Made by a program: the position numbers and the translations under genes
Notes under the pieces: generated by a model
What the model was told of the DNA's origin: nothing
Database searches by the model: none
The model's input: only the letters and a program-made list of their open reading frames with translations
Part shown: positions 47,898-58,470 of the stretch, piece after piece
How the letters are laid out: every line of letters starts with the position of its first letter
Numbering within the stretch: the stretch's first letter is position 1
Assembly: GCF_000284015.1 (NCBI RefSeq)
Contig: NC_016943.1
Location: 4,009,541 to 4,073,540 of the forward strand
From: Blastococcus saxobsidens DD2
Lineage (GTDB): Bacteria; Actinomycetota; Actinomycetes; Mycobacteriales; Geodermatophilaceae
DNA: 64,000 nucleotides
Direction: 5' to 3'

Positions 47898-49265
47898 GTG
47901 GCCAGGCCCAGCATCGTCCCCATCGCACTGACCCTCGACGACCGCACGGGATACACGCTGTGGGCTCCCCCCTGGGAGGAGGACGGCGAGGAGTGGCAGG
48001 CCTTCCTCGGCACGACCGAGGAGGACACCGCCACTTTGCACCTCTTCCCCACCCCGGCGAAGCTCGCCGCCTTCTGCCGCACCCGTACCGAGCACGACCT
48101 CGCCGACCACCCGGTGTGGCCGGTCGTCGCCGGGCTGGGTGCGGCCGACCTGACCCCGGACGACGACCACCGGTACGACCTCGACGGCGTCTACGACATC
48201 GCGGCCGAGGACCCCGACCGGTGGGCGGTGGAGGAGCTGGCGGCGACGGTCGACATCGTCAGCCGGCTGGCCGAGTGCCTGGACACCACCGACGAGGACG
48301 ACGACGACGACGACGAAGACGAGGACGAGTTCGAGGCCGTCGCCGAGCTCGCCGGCAAGCCGGAGATCGGCTCCCTCGGCCTGGGGGTCGAGGCCTTCGC
48401 CGGCCGCTCCGGCGAGGACGCCTGGATGGGGGTCGGCACCGTCCTGGACGACCTGTGGGAGGACGTCGTCGAGGAGCTGTCGGAGCACTTCGACTGGACC
48501 GGCGGCGGCACCGCCACCCTCGACGAGTACCCGTCGGCCTCCGAGGCCGGCGACGACGACGTCGCCGGCGTCCCGGACGACGAGGAGCCGCTGCCCGCGC
48601 GCGCCGGTGCGGCGCCGGCCGGCGCCACCGCCGCATCGGCGGCGACCCGGGCCGGTGTGCGGACCATCGCGCGCGGCAGCCGGGTCACCGCGTCGGCGGC
48701 AGACGTCGCCGCGGCCGCCGAGTTCTGGGAGGCCGTCGGCATCCTGCCCGTGGAGGTCGTCGTACCGGAGGGCGCGGGGGTCACCCTCCGCTGCTACGTC
48801 GAGGACGTCGCCCGGTTCCTCGGCCGCGACGGGGCGGTCTTCCTGTTCGGCAGCCCCACCGACCTGGCGCGGTACAGCGCGGGCAAGGAGCAGCACGACC
48901 TGACCGAGATCGCGTCCTGGCCCGAGGTGGCCGACACCGACACGCCCCCGCTCCCGGCCGAGCAGGACCGATACGACCTCACCGAGTTCTCCGAGGCCCT
49001 CGCCGAGGTGGCCGCCGGCGCCGCCGGCCTGATCCCGCTGCGGGCACTGCTCCAGCCGGTCGAGGGCGTGCGCGACCTGGCCGAGTACGCCGGGCTCGCC
49101 CGGGTGGAGGCGCTGCTGTCGCCCACCGCGCCGCTGGGCCAGGCGCTGGCCCGCGCCGAGCGCGAGCCGGAGGCCGTGCTCGGTGCCGCCGAGGCCGCCC
49201 AGCTCCGCCCGGTGTGGGACGAGGTCGTGGCGGAGGTCAGCGGGGCGCTGGTCTTCCGCGACTAG
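47898..49265 (+). CDS. Acidic protein of unknown function with duplicated module
   Basis: Soluble protein of 455 residues, very acidic: about 17 Asp/Glu in a row near residues 131-147. No known domain is recognised. Residues 19-103 and 294-370 align with each other: G-x-TL, FLG, LFxxP-x-x-LA, EHDL or QHDL, WP-x-VA, and RYDL followed by AE. The middle has an Ala/Pro/Gly linker. It has no signal peptide or membrane segment. It begins with GTG just after a -10 box and ends before a strong terminator. Similar actinobacterial proteins are, I believe, annotated only as hypothetical or primosomal. Confidence 0.8.
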   Translation: MARPSIVPIALTLDDRTGYTLWAPPWEEDGEEWQAFLGTTEEDTATLHLFPTPAKLAAFCRTRTEHDLADHPVWPVVAGLGAADLTPDDDHRYDLDGVYDIAAEDPDRWAVEELAATVDIVSRLAECLDTTDEDDDDDDEDEDEFEAVAELAGKPEIGSLGLGVEAFAGRSGEDAWMGVGTVLDDLWEDVVEELSEHFDWTGGGTATLDEYPSASEAGDDDVAGVPDDEEPLPARAGAAPAGATAASAATRAGVRTIARGSRVTASAADVAAAAEFWEAVGILPVEVVVPEGAGVTLRCYVEDVARFLGRDGAVFLFGSPTDLARYSAGKEQHDLTEIASWPEVADTDTPPLPAEQDRYDLTEFSEALAEVAAGAAGLIPLRALLQPVEGVRDLAEYAGLARVEALLSPTAPLGQALARAEREPEAVLGAAEAAQLRPVWDEVVAEVSGALVFRD

Positions 49266-49281
49266 GTCCGCGAACGGCGAA

Positions 49282-49315
49282 GCGGCCGGCCCCGGGAGAT
49301 CCCGGGACCGGCCGC
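49282..49315. terminator. Bidirectional terminator hairpin
   Basis: A 16-base stem with one mismatch (C opposite A) and a 2-base loop, very GC-rich (GCGGCCGG ... CCGGCCGC). It is placed between the convergent genes ending at 49265 and 49335, so it can stop transcription from both sides. Confidence 0.8.
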
Positions 49316-49334
49316 TCAGTTCGTGCTGGGTCGA

Positions 49335-50888
49335 TCAGCTGCCGTAGCGCGACGGACGGCTGGGCCGCCCGCCGGAGCGGCCGCGGTCACCGTAGGACCG
49401 CTCGCCGGACGACGACCGCTCGCCGTACGAGCGCTCCCCGCCGGACCGCTCACCGGCCGGCCGGGGCCGGTCGCCGAACGAACGGCGCGGGCCGCCGCGG
49501 GAGCCGCCGGTGGGGCGGTCGCCGTCCCGGCGCGGACGTCCACCGGGGCCGCCGCCACCGCGGCGCATGTCGCGCTGGGTGCGCTCCTTGGGCTCCACCG
49601 GGATGCCGGCGGCGACCAGGTCGAGGATCGGCTTGTCGCCCGGACGGGTCCGGTCGAGGGGCGGGTCGACCTTCGCGGTGCGGAACCGGCGCTTGGCCTG
49701 GCCGACCTGGTCGGGCAGGAGCAACGAGACGACGACACCGGCGGCACCGGCGCGGGCGGTCCGGCCCGAGCGGTGCAGGTAGGTCTTGGCGTCCGTCGGC
49801 GGGTCGTAGTGCAGCACCAGCGAGACGTCGTCGACGTGGATGCCGCGGGCGGCGACGTCCGTGGCGACCAGGACCGGCGAGCGGGCGTCGGTGAACTCCT
49901 CCAGCGCACGCTTGCGCGCCGCCTGGGGCAGCCCGCCGTGGATGGCCTCGGCCTTGATCCCGGCGGCCTTGAGGTTCTCGGCCAGCCGGTCCACGCCCAG
50001 CTGGGTGCGGGCGAAGATGATCGTGCGACCGGGACGGCCGGCCAGCTCGGTGGCCACCTGCAGCTTGTCGCGGAAGGCGAGGGTGAAGGCCAGGTGCTCG
50101 GCCGGCGGGGCCTCGCCGCCGGGGCGGACGACCTCGTGCCGGGCCGGGTCCTTGAGGTAGCGGCGGACCAGGGAGTCGACCTCGCCGTCCAGGGTGGCCG
50201 AGAACAGCAGCCGCTGGGCGTTGCGGTCGGTCTGGTCGAGCAGCTCCTTGACGACCGGGAGGAAGCCCAGGTCGGCCATGAAGTCGGCCTCGTCCAGGAC
50301 GGTGACGACGACGTCGGCCAGCGTGCACTCGCCCTGGCTGATCAGGTCCTGCAGCCGGCCGGGAGTGGCGATGACGACGTCGACGCCGCGCCGCAGCTGC
50401 TGGATCTGGCGGTACATGGGGGCGCCGCCGTAGACGGTGGCGAGCTGGACGCCGATCGCCTGTCCGAACGGGGCCAGCGCGTCGTGCACCTGCTGGGCCA
50501 GCTCGCGGGTGGGCACCAGGACCAGGCCGCGCGGGGCGCGGCGGCCGTTCTTCACCTCGGCGCCGATGCGGGCCAGCAGCGGCAGGCCGAAGGCCAGCGT
50601 CTTGCCCGAGCCGGTGGCGGCCTTGCCGAGCACGTCGCGCCCGGCGAGCGCGTCCGGCAGGGCGGAGGTCTGGATGGCGAACGGGCGGTGGATGCCGCGC
50701 CGCTCCAGCGCCGTCACCAGCTGCTGGGGCAGGCCCAGCTGGCCGAAGGTCGGGCCGGTCTCGGTCTCGGTGGTGCCGGTCTCGACGGCGTCGTCCGCCG
50801 CGGTGTTCTCGACAGTGTTCTCAGTGGTGTTCTGAACGGCGTTCTCGGCCTTGTTGGACTCGAACGCGACAGGGTGGACCAAAGTCAT
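49335..50888 (-). CDS. DEAD-box RNA helicase with Arg/Gly/Ser-rich tail
   Basis: ATP-dependent RNA unwinding enzyme of 517 residues. Q motif region FGQLGLPQQLVTALERRG, Walker A AATGSGKT, PTRELAQQ, DEAD in VVTVLDEADFMADLGF, FSATLDG and YLHRSGRTARAG are all present. After about residue 420 comes an unstructured tail rich in Gly/Arg/Ser with GERSYG-type repeats, as in cold-induced RNA helicases. The start is the ATG at 50888, with no clear ribosome site and a hairpin right upstream. It probably acts in ribosome assembly or mRNA turnover. Confidence 0.93.
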   Translation of the reverse strand: MTLVHPVAFESNKAENAVQNTTENTVENTAADDAVETGTTETETGPTFGQLGLPQQLVTALERRGIHRPFAIQTSALPDALAGRDVLGKAATGSGKTLAFGLPLLARIGAEVKNGRRAPRGLVLVPTRELAQQVHDALAPFGQAIGVQLATVYGGAPMYRQIQQLRRGVDVVIATPGRLQDLISQGECTLADVVVTVLDEADFMADLGFLPVVKELLDQTDRNAQRLLFSATLDGEVDSLVRRYLKDPARHEVVRPGGEAPPAEHLAFTLAFRDKLQVATELAGRPGRTIIFARTQLGVDRLAENLKAAGIKAEAIHGGLPQAARKRALEEFTDARSPVLVATDVAARGIHVDDVSLVLHYDPPTDAKTYLHRSGRTARAGAAGVVVSLLLPDQVGQAKRRFRTAKVDPPLDRTRPGDKPILDLVAAGIPVEPKERTQRDMRRGGGGPGGRPRRDGDRPTGGSRGGPRRSFGDRPRPAGERSGGERSYGERSSSGERSYGDRGRSGGRPSRPSRYGS

Positions 50889-51130
50889 GCGGGGTGGGGC
50901 TCCGATACTGCTCGGAGCGCGTCCCGTGAAAGAGGAGGAGCACCGTCAGGTACCGGCGTCCTCACTTGGCGATCGTCTGCGCCCAGGGATGGAACGCGGG
51001 ATCTGCACGGATGCGCTCATGCCCGGACAAACCGTCCGGGAGGATGACCGGCCTTGTGCCGGTACGCCCAGGTTAGCAGCGAAGATCGCAGATCGATTCC
51101 CGAGCGGGGGGTGGCTGCCGTCACCCCGGG
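50889..51130 (-). other. 242-base leader of the helicase gene with stem-loops
   Basis: Between add and the helicase gene. Stem-loop 50899-50918 (7-base stem, 6-base loop) sits 10 bases before the start codon. A second, at 51019-51037 (CCCGGAC ... GTCCGGG), lies farther upstream. No Shine-Dalgarno site precedes the ATG. A structured leader could make translation depend on temperature or on the helicase itself, as in other cold-responsive helicase genes. No coding frame is convincing here. Confidence 0.4.
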
Positions 51131-52204
51131 TCAGGCCTGGAGCGCCGCGTACCCGGGACGGACGACCTGGTCGAGGAGGCGGGCCCGCTCCGCGTCGGCC
51201 AGGAAGGCGCCGGCCAGCGCCCGCTCGGTCACCGCCCGCACGTCGTCCCAGGTCCAGCCGAACGTGGTCGCCACGTCGGTGATCTCACTCGTCGCCGAGA
51301 CGCCGCTCATCAACCGGTTGTCGGTGTTCAGGGTCACGGCGAAGCCGAGCCGGTGCAGCCGGTCCACCGGGTGCGCGGCCAGCGACGGGTAGGCGCCGGT
51401 CTGCACGTTCGACGACGGGGCGACCTCCAGGGTCACCTGCTCGTCCCGCACGCGCTGCGCCACGGGGCCGAGCGTGCCGTCGTCCCGCACCTCGTCGGCG
51501 ATCCGGACACCGTGGCCGAGCCGCTCGGCGCCGGCCCCGTCCAGGGCGGCCACGATGCTGTCGATGCCGGCGGCCTCCCCGGCGTGGATCGTGCGGTGGC
51601 CGTGCCCGCGGTCGAGGACGGCGAGGGCCGACGGGATGCGGTCCGGGGGGAAGCCGATCTCCGGGCCGGCCAGGTCGAAGCCCACCACCCCCGCATCCCG
51701 GTAGCGCACCACCAGTCCGGCGACCTCGTCCCAGCGGTCGTCCTGCCGCATGGCGCAGAGCAGGGTGCCGATGCGGATCGGCGTGCCCGCCTCCGCGGCG
51801 TCCCGGCTGCCCTGCGCGTAGCCGTCGAGCATGGCCTCCACGGCCGCCTCGAGCGGCATGCCGGGGAGGAGCAGCTCGGGAGCCATGCGCACCTCGGCGT
51901 ACACGACGCCGTCCGCGGCGAGGTCCAGGGCGCACTCGCGCGCCACCCGGTGGACCGCCTCGGGGGTCTGCATCACGCCGACGGTGTGCGCGAACGTCTC
52001 CAGGTACCGCACCAGCGACCCCGAGTCGGCCGCCTGCCGGAACCACCGGCCGAGCGCATCGCTGTCGGACGCCGGCAGGCCGCAGTAGCCCGCCGCATCG
52101 GCCAGCTCCAGCACGGTCTGCGGCCGCAGCCCGCCGTCCAGGTGGTCGTGCAGGAGGACCTTCGGGGCGCGGCGGACGGTGTCGGCATTGAGCTCAACTG
52201 CCAT
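51131..52204 (-). CDS. add: Adenosine deaminase
   Basis: Deaminates (deoxy)adenosine to (deoxy)inosine, which PunA can then cleave. Its 357 residues carry the zinc and substrate motifs in order: LLHDHLDGGLRP, GFDLAGPEIGFPP, the HAGEAAG catalytic Glu region, RLGHGVRI, SSNVQTGAY and LNTDNRLMSGV. The ATG at 52204 lies 7 bases after TACCTT with no ribosome site, so it is probably leaderless. It is separated from the upstream exporter genes by hairpins, and so has its own promoter. Confidence 0.95.
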   Translation of the reverse strand: MAVELNADTVRRAPKVLLHDHLDGGLRPQTVLELADAAGYCGLPASDSDALGRWFRQAADSGSLVRYLETFAHTVGVMQTPEAVHRVARECALDLAADGVVYAEVRMAPELLLPGMPLEAAVEAMLDGYAQGSRDAAEAGTPIRIGTLLCAMRQDDRWDEVAGLVVRYRDAGVVGFDLAGPEIGFPPDRIPSALAVLDRGHGHRTIHAGEAAGIDSIVAALDGAGAERLGHGVRIADEVRDDGTLGPVAQRVRDEQVTLEVAPSSNVQTGAYPSLAAHPVDRLHRLGFAVTLNTDNRLMSGVSATSEITDVATTFGWTWDDVRAVTERALAGAFLADAERARLLDQVVRPGYAALQA

Positions 52205-52211
52205 GGTCAGG

Positions 52212-52217
52212 AAGGTA
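52212..52217 (-). promoter_or_regulatory. -10 box of add
   Basis: TACCTT on the minus strand, 7 bases before the ATG at 52204, identical in sequence and spacing to the sbcD box. Confidence 0.5.
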
Positions 52218-52220
52218 CGG

Positions 52221-52450
52221 GTCGCGCCGAGTGGGCCCCGGAGGGGTCCGCGTAGGCGGGAGGAAGCGGCTCGACTCGCTGGGAACGGCACCTGGCCGCG
52301 GTGTCGTCCGGAGGACGACAGTGATAGGGCCCGGAGGGCTCCCCGAGGCGGGACGGGAGCGGCTCCACGTACCAGGGCAACGGCTCATGGCCGCGGTGTC
52401 GTCCGGAGGACGACAGAGTCATGGCCGCGGTGCGGTCCGGAGGACCGCAC
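52221..52450. repeat. Degenerate repeat region with three matched hairpins
   Basis: Two diverged copies of a roughly 95-base unit (about 52230-52320 and 52333-52415) and a partial third (52421-52450) each carry GGCCGCGGTG followed by a hairpin. Hairpins lie at 52302-52320 and 52397-52415 (TGTCGTCC, GGA loop, GGACGACA) and at 52430-52450 (GTGCGGTCC, GGA loop, GGACCGCAC). The third differs in both arms so that pairing is kept. The third is 6 bases after the permease stop and can act as a terminator. Confidence 0.7.
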
Positions 52451-52455
52451 CGTCG

Positions 52456-53294
52456 TCATCGGTCCTGCCACCGGAAGGTGGCGACGCAGAGGAACAGGCC
52501 GACGACGCACCAGGCGCCCAGGACCAGCGCGATCCGGCCCAGCTCCCAGCTGCCGGCCGGCTCGGCGGCAGCCATCACGTCGGGCAGGAAGACCGAGCGC
52601 AGCCCCTGCGCCATCCACTTCAGCGGGAAGACCGCCGCGACGGTCTGCATCCACGTCGGGATCTCGCTGAACTGGAAGAAGACCCCGGAGATGAACTGGA
52701 GCAGCAGGGCGAACGGGGTCACCGTCGCCGACGCCGACCGGCCGTTCTTGGCCAGGCTCGACAGGGCGATCCCGAGCAGCGTGTTGGCGGCCGCCCCGAG
52801 CGCCGCCACCCAGGCGAAGGTCAGCCACTCGGTGCCCGACGGCAGCTCGATGCCGTAGAAGACGATGCCGATCAGCAGCAGGACCGCGATGATCGCCACG
52901 GTGACGGCCAGGACCTGCACCACCTTGCCGACGAAGTAGGCGCTCTTCGGCATCGGCGTCCCGGCCAGGCCCTTCAGCGTCCCGTCCGAACGCTCGGTGG
53001 CGATGCTGATCGCCAGGTTCTGCATGCTGGCGCCGAGGATGCCGGCCGCGATGATCCCGGCCATGAAGTACTGGGTGAACGTGACGCCGTTGCCCAGCTC
53101 GAAGCTCAGGACCGCCCCGAAGACGACCAGCAGCAGCACCGGCAGCATCAGGGTGAAGACCACCGACTCGCGTTGCCGGAAGAACTCTCTGAGCTCCACC
53201 GAGGCCCGCGAGCGGTACACGCTCGGCAGGGAGGGCAGCGGCCGCGCCGTCGCCGGGCGCCTCGCGGTCGTCGGGGTGGTCGTCGTCGGGGTGG

Positions 53295-53298
<4 letters not shown>
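52456..53298 (-). CDS. ABC-2 type exporter permease
   Basis: Membrane protein of 280 residues with six predicted helices in the ABC2_membrane layout. It has a cytosolic start (YRSRASVELREFFRQRESVVFTLMLPVLLL), long hydrophobic segments, and FISGVFFQFSEIPTWMQTVAAVFPLKWMAQGLR near the end, typical of DrrB-like exporters. The ATG overlaps the ATPase stop by 4 bases. The substrate is unknown; relatives export drugs or lipids. Located between deoA and add but probably unrelated to nucleosides. Confidence 0.88.
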
Positions 53299-54206
<908 letters not shown>

Positions 54207-54212
54207 GAGGAG

Positions 54213-54218
54213 ACAGTG
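54213..54218 (-). promoter_or_regulatory. -10 box of the ABC exporter pair
   Basis: CACTGT on the minus strand, 6 bases before the GTG at 54206. It supports separate transcription of the exporter from the deoA operon. Confidence 0.35.
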
Positions 54219-54270
54219 TCCCCCTCCGACCTGGGGATCCGGCGGCCAGGTGACCGCGGGATCCGCCACA

Positions 54271-55541
<1,271 letters not shown>

Positions 55542-55542
<1 letters not shown>

Positions 55543-55961
55543 CAGGCCCCTCGCTCCGCGGCCGCGACCAGGTCGTCCGGACCGAAGGCGTCCGGCAGCA
55601 CCTCGCGCATCGGGACGATCCCCAGCGAGACGGTCTCGATGAGCATGTCCGCGCCGCCGTGCTCCCACAGCAGCTGCCGGCAGCGCCCGCACGGCATCAG
55701 CGGCTGCCCGTCGCCGCCGACGCAGGCGACCGCGACCAGCCGGCCACCGCCGGTGCGCGCCAGGTCGCTGACCATGCCGCACTCGGCGCACAGGCCCAGG
55801 CCGTAGGAGGCGTTCTCGACGTTGCACCCGGTGACGACCCGGCCGTCGTCCACCAGGCCCGCCACACCCACCGGGAACCTGGAGTACGGGGCGTAGGCAC
55901 GGGTCATCGCCTGCCGCGCCGCGGCCCGCAGTGCCTCCCAGTCGGGCTGAGGCGTGGTCAC
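55542..55961 (-). CDS. cdd: Cytidine deaminase
   Basis: Zinc enzyme of 139 residues that converts (deoxy)cytidine to (deoxy)uridine. It has YSRFPVGVAG, the NVENASYGLGLCAE motif (zinc Cys and catalytic Glu) and MPCGRCRQLL with the other two zinc cysteines. This is the tetrameric type. The GTG start shares one base with the upstream permease stop (TAGTG). It lies between the nucleoside importer and deoA, matching a single uptake-and-use operon. Confidence 0.95.
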
Positions 55962-57247
55962 TAGTGCTCCCCTCGTCGGTACACCAGTCCGTCGGCCCTG
56001 GGCATCCGCAGTCGCTGGGAGGCCAGCGACAGCACCAGCAGGGTGGTGAGGTGCGGGGTGAAGAAGACGATGCCGTCGGGCAGTTCCTCGATGGTGACGA
56101 AGCCGACCAGCGCCGCCGCGGCGACCACCCCGGCGAATCCGGCCGGGATCCAGCGGCGACGCGCCGCCTGGTGGACGGCCACCCCGACCAGCAGCAGCGC
56201 CACCAGGAGCAGGAGCGCGACGACGGCCGTCCGGCTGCGCAGCTGCAGGGCGTCCGCGAAGCCGAACAGACCGGCGCCCGCGGCCAGGCCACCCGGCCGC
56301 CAGTTGCCGAAGATGAGCGCGGCCAGCCCGATGAAGCCACGGCCACCGGTCTGCCCCTCGCGGTAGATACCGGCGACGAAGACGAGGAAGACGCCACCGA
56401 GGCCGGCCAGCGCGCCGGAGATGATCACCGCGATGTACTTCATCCGGTAGACCGGCACGCCCAGCGAGTCAGCGGCCGCCGGGTTCTCCCCGCACGACCG
56501 CAACCGCAGTCCGAACGCCGTCCGCCACAGGATCAGGTAGGAGATCGGGATCAGCAGGAGCGCGAACAGCGTCACCAGACCGAGCCCACCGGTGAGCCCA
56601 CGGAGGACCCCCGCCAGGTCGCTCAGCAGGAACCAGCCGGTGTTCTCCAGGTCGCCGAGCAGGTCGGGTCCGGAGGACAGCACCGGGAGAGAGATGGCCG
56701 GAGGGTCGCCCCGGAGGGACGGCGACTGGGTCGGCCCGCCCCCGGTCCCCTCGACGTAGACCAGCTCCGAGAGGAAGCGCGCGAGGCCGGCGGCCAGGAT
56801 GTTGATCGCCACACCGGAGATGACGTGGTCGACCCCGAAGGTCACCGTCGCGATGGCGTGCAGCAGGCCGCCGACCGCACCGAGCAGGAGGCCGCCGACG
56901 ATGGCGCCCCCCCAGCCCCAGTGCCAGCCGGCCCACCCGGCACCCCAGGTGCCGAGGATGAGCATCCCCTCGAGGCCGATGTTCACGACTCCGGCCCGCT
57001 CGGAGTACAGGCCGCCGAGCGCGGCGAGCCCGATGGGCACCGCGAGGAGCAGCGCCGCGCGCAGCGTCGAGGACGAGGTCAGCGCCTCCTCCCCGGAGAC
57101 CGCCCGGGTGAAGGAGAAGACGAACAGCAGCCCGAGGACCAGCCACAGGATCCGTCGGCCCCGGCCACCGCCGGTCAGCAGATCGGTGAGCGGGCCGCGG
57201 CTGGGCCGGGTCGCGGTGCCCTCCCCGGTCGTGGGAGCGGTGCTCAT
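55961..57247 (-). CDS. Nucleoside ABC importer permease 2
   Basis: Membrane protein of 428 residues of the BPD_transp_2 group used by nucleoside importers (NupQ/YufQ-like). It has about ten helices, with LGGLYSERAGVVNIGLEGMLILG, the hallmark loop, and CGENPAAADSLGVPVYRMKY, the ATPase-contact loop. A C-terminal extension of about 100 residues with three extra helices is longer than usual. The start ATG overlaps the preceding permease stop by 4 bases. It forms the channel with the other permease. Confidence 0.9.
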   Translation of the reverse strand: MSTAPTTGEGTATRPSRGPLTDLLTGGGRGRRILWLVLGLLFVFSFTRAVSGEEALTSSSTLRAALLLAVPIGLAALGGLYSERAGVVNIGLEGMLILGTWGAGWAGWHWGWGGAIVGGLLLGAVGGLLHAIATVTFGVDHVISGVAINILAAGLARFLSELVYVEGTGGGPTQSPSLRGDPPAISLPVLSSGPDLLGDLENTGWFLLSDLAGVLRGLTGGLGLVTLFALLLIPISYLILWRTAFGLRLRSCGENPAAADSLGVPVYRMKYIAVIISGALAGLGGVFLVFVAGIYREGQTGGRGFIGLAALIFGNWRPGGLAAGAGLFGFADALQLRSRTAVVALLLLVALLLVGVAVHQAARRRWIPAGFAGVVAAAALVGFVTIEELPDGIVFFTPHLTTLLVLSLASQRLRMPRADGLVYRRGEH

Positions 57248-58470
57248 GCGCGCGCCTCCTCGGGCGTGCCGGGGACGCCGGTGCGGACGCGGTGGCCGCC
57301 GTCCGGTCCGCTGTCGGGGCCCGGGCCGCCGCCCGGGCCGCCACCGTCCCCACCCGGGTCCGGGGGCGCGCCGGTCGCCGCGGCACCGGCCCGCTCGGCC
57401 GAGCGCAGGGTCAGCCGGCGGACGACCTCGTTGGCGATCACGACGGCGAGCACGATCGTGCCTTGGATGATGGTGACGACCGAGGCCGGGATGTCGGCGA
57501 ACTGCAGCGGCAGCGCCGCCCGGTCGAGGAACGCGAACAGCAGCGCGGCCAGGGCGACGCCCACCACGTTGTTGCGGCCGAGCAGGGCCACGGCGATGCC
57601 GAGGAAGCCCAGGCCGGCGGTGAACTCGGTCCCGAAGGAGCGGGAGTCCCCCAGCAGGTCCGGCAGGCCGATCAGCCCGGCGACCCCACCCGAGAGCAGC
57701 ATGGTGGTGACGACCATCCGGCGGGCGTCGACGCCGCTGGCGGTGGCGGCGGACGCCGACATACCCGTCGCCCGCAGGTCGAAGCCGAACCGGGTGCGCT
57801 GGACGAGCACCGAGATCACGATGCCGATGAAGACCGCGATGATGAGGAACCCGAACAGCTCGGTGCGCGGCTGCGCCAGGCCGAGGGCACCCAGCACCCC
57901 GTTCAGGTCCGGGAACCAGGCCGACTCGGGCAGCGGCGCCGTCGTGATGATCGACGCCCCCTCCTCGCTGCCCCGCAGCGGCCCGGTGAGCAGGAAGGAC
58001 GCCAGGCCCAGCGCGATGAAGTTGAGCATGATCGAGCTGATGACCTCGCTGACGCCGCGGGTCACCTTCAGCACGCCCACGATGCCCGCCCAGAAGGCAC
58101 CGACCGCCATCGCGACGACGATCACCAGCAGGACGTGCAGCGGGCCCGGCAGCACGACGGCGGCACCCACCGCGGCGCTGACGACGGTCGCCATCCGGTA
58201 CTGGCCCTCCACGCCGATGTTGAACAGGCCCATCCGGAAGGCGATCGACACGGCCAGTCCGGCGAGGAACAGCGGGACGGCGCGGTTGAGGATCACCACG
58301 ATCGACTGGACCTCCTGCGACGGCGTGTCGCCGAGGTCGACCATGACCTGCAACGCCCGCAGCGGGTCCTGACCGATCAGCGCGATCACCACGCCGGAGA
58401 TGACCAGGGCCACGAGGACGGCGAGCACCGGGCCGAGCAACGCCAGGCCGGTGCGGCGGAACCGGTTCAT
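57244..58470 (-). CDS. Nucleoside ABC importer permease 1
   Basis: First membrane subunit (408 residues), NupP/YufP-like. It has about ten helices with RMGLFNIGVEGQYRMA, TRGVSEVISSIMLNFIALGL and LRATGMSASAATASGVDARRM (coupling loop). It ends in a Gly/Pro/Asp-rich tail of about 45 residues that looks disordered. The ATG overlaps the ATPase stop by 4 bases and the stop overlaps the next permease. It is the partner of the 55961-57247 product. Confidence 0.9.
   Translation of the reverse strand: MNRFRRTGLALLGPVLAVLVALVISGVVIALIGQDPLRALQVMVDLGDTPSQEVQSIVVILNRAVPLFLAGLAVSIAFRMGLFNIGVEGQYRMATVVSAAVGAAVVLPGPLHVLLVIVVAMAVGAFWAGIVGVLKVTRGVSEVISSIMLNFIALGLASFLLTGPLRGSEEGASIITTAPLPESAWFPDLNGVLGALGLAQPRTELFGFLIIAVFIGIVISVLVQRTRFGFDLRATGMSASAATASGVDARRMVVTTMLLSGGVAGLIGLPDLLGDSRSFGTEFTAGLGFLGIAVALLGRNNVVGVALAALLFAFLDRAALPLQFADIPASVVTIIQGTIVLAVVIANEVVRRLTLRSAERAGAAATGAPPDPGGDGGGPGGGPGPDSGPDGGHRVRTGVPGTPEEARA

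Noticed and set aside
50939-50960. CCTCCT-like stretch in the helicase leader as an anti-Shine-Dalgarno switch
   Set aside because: The helicase start has no Shine-Dalgarno site for such a sequence to block, so the match is probably chance in a GC-rich leader.
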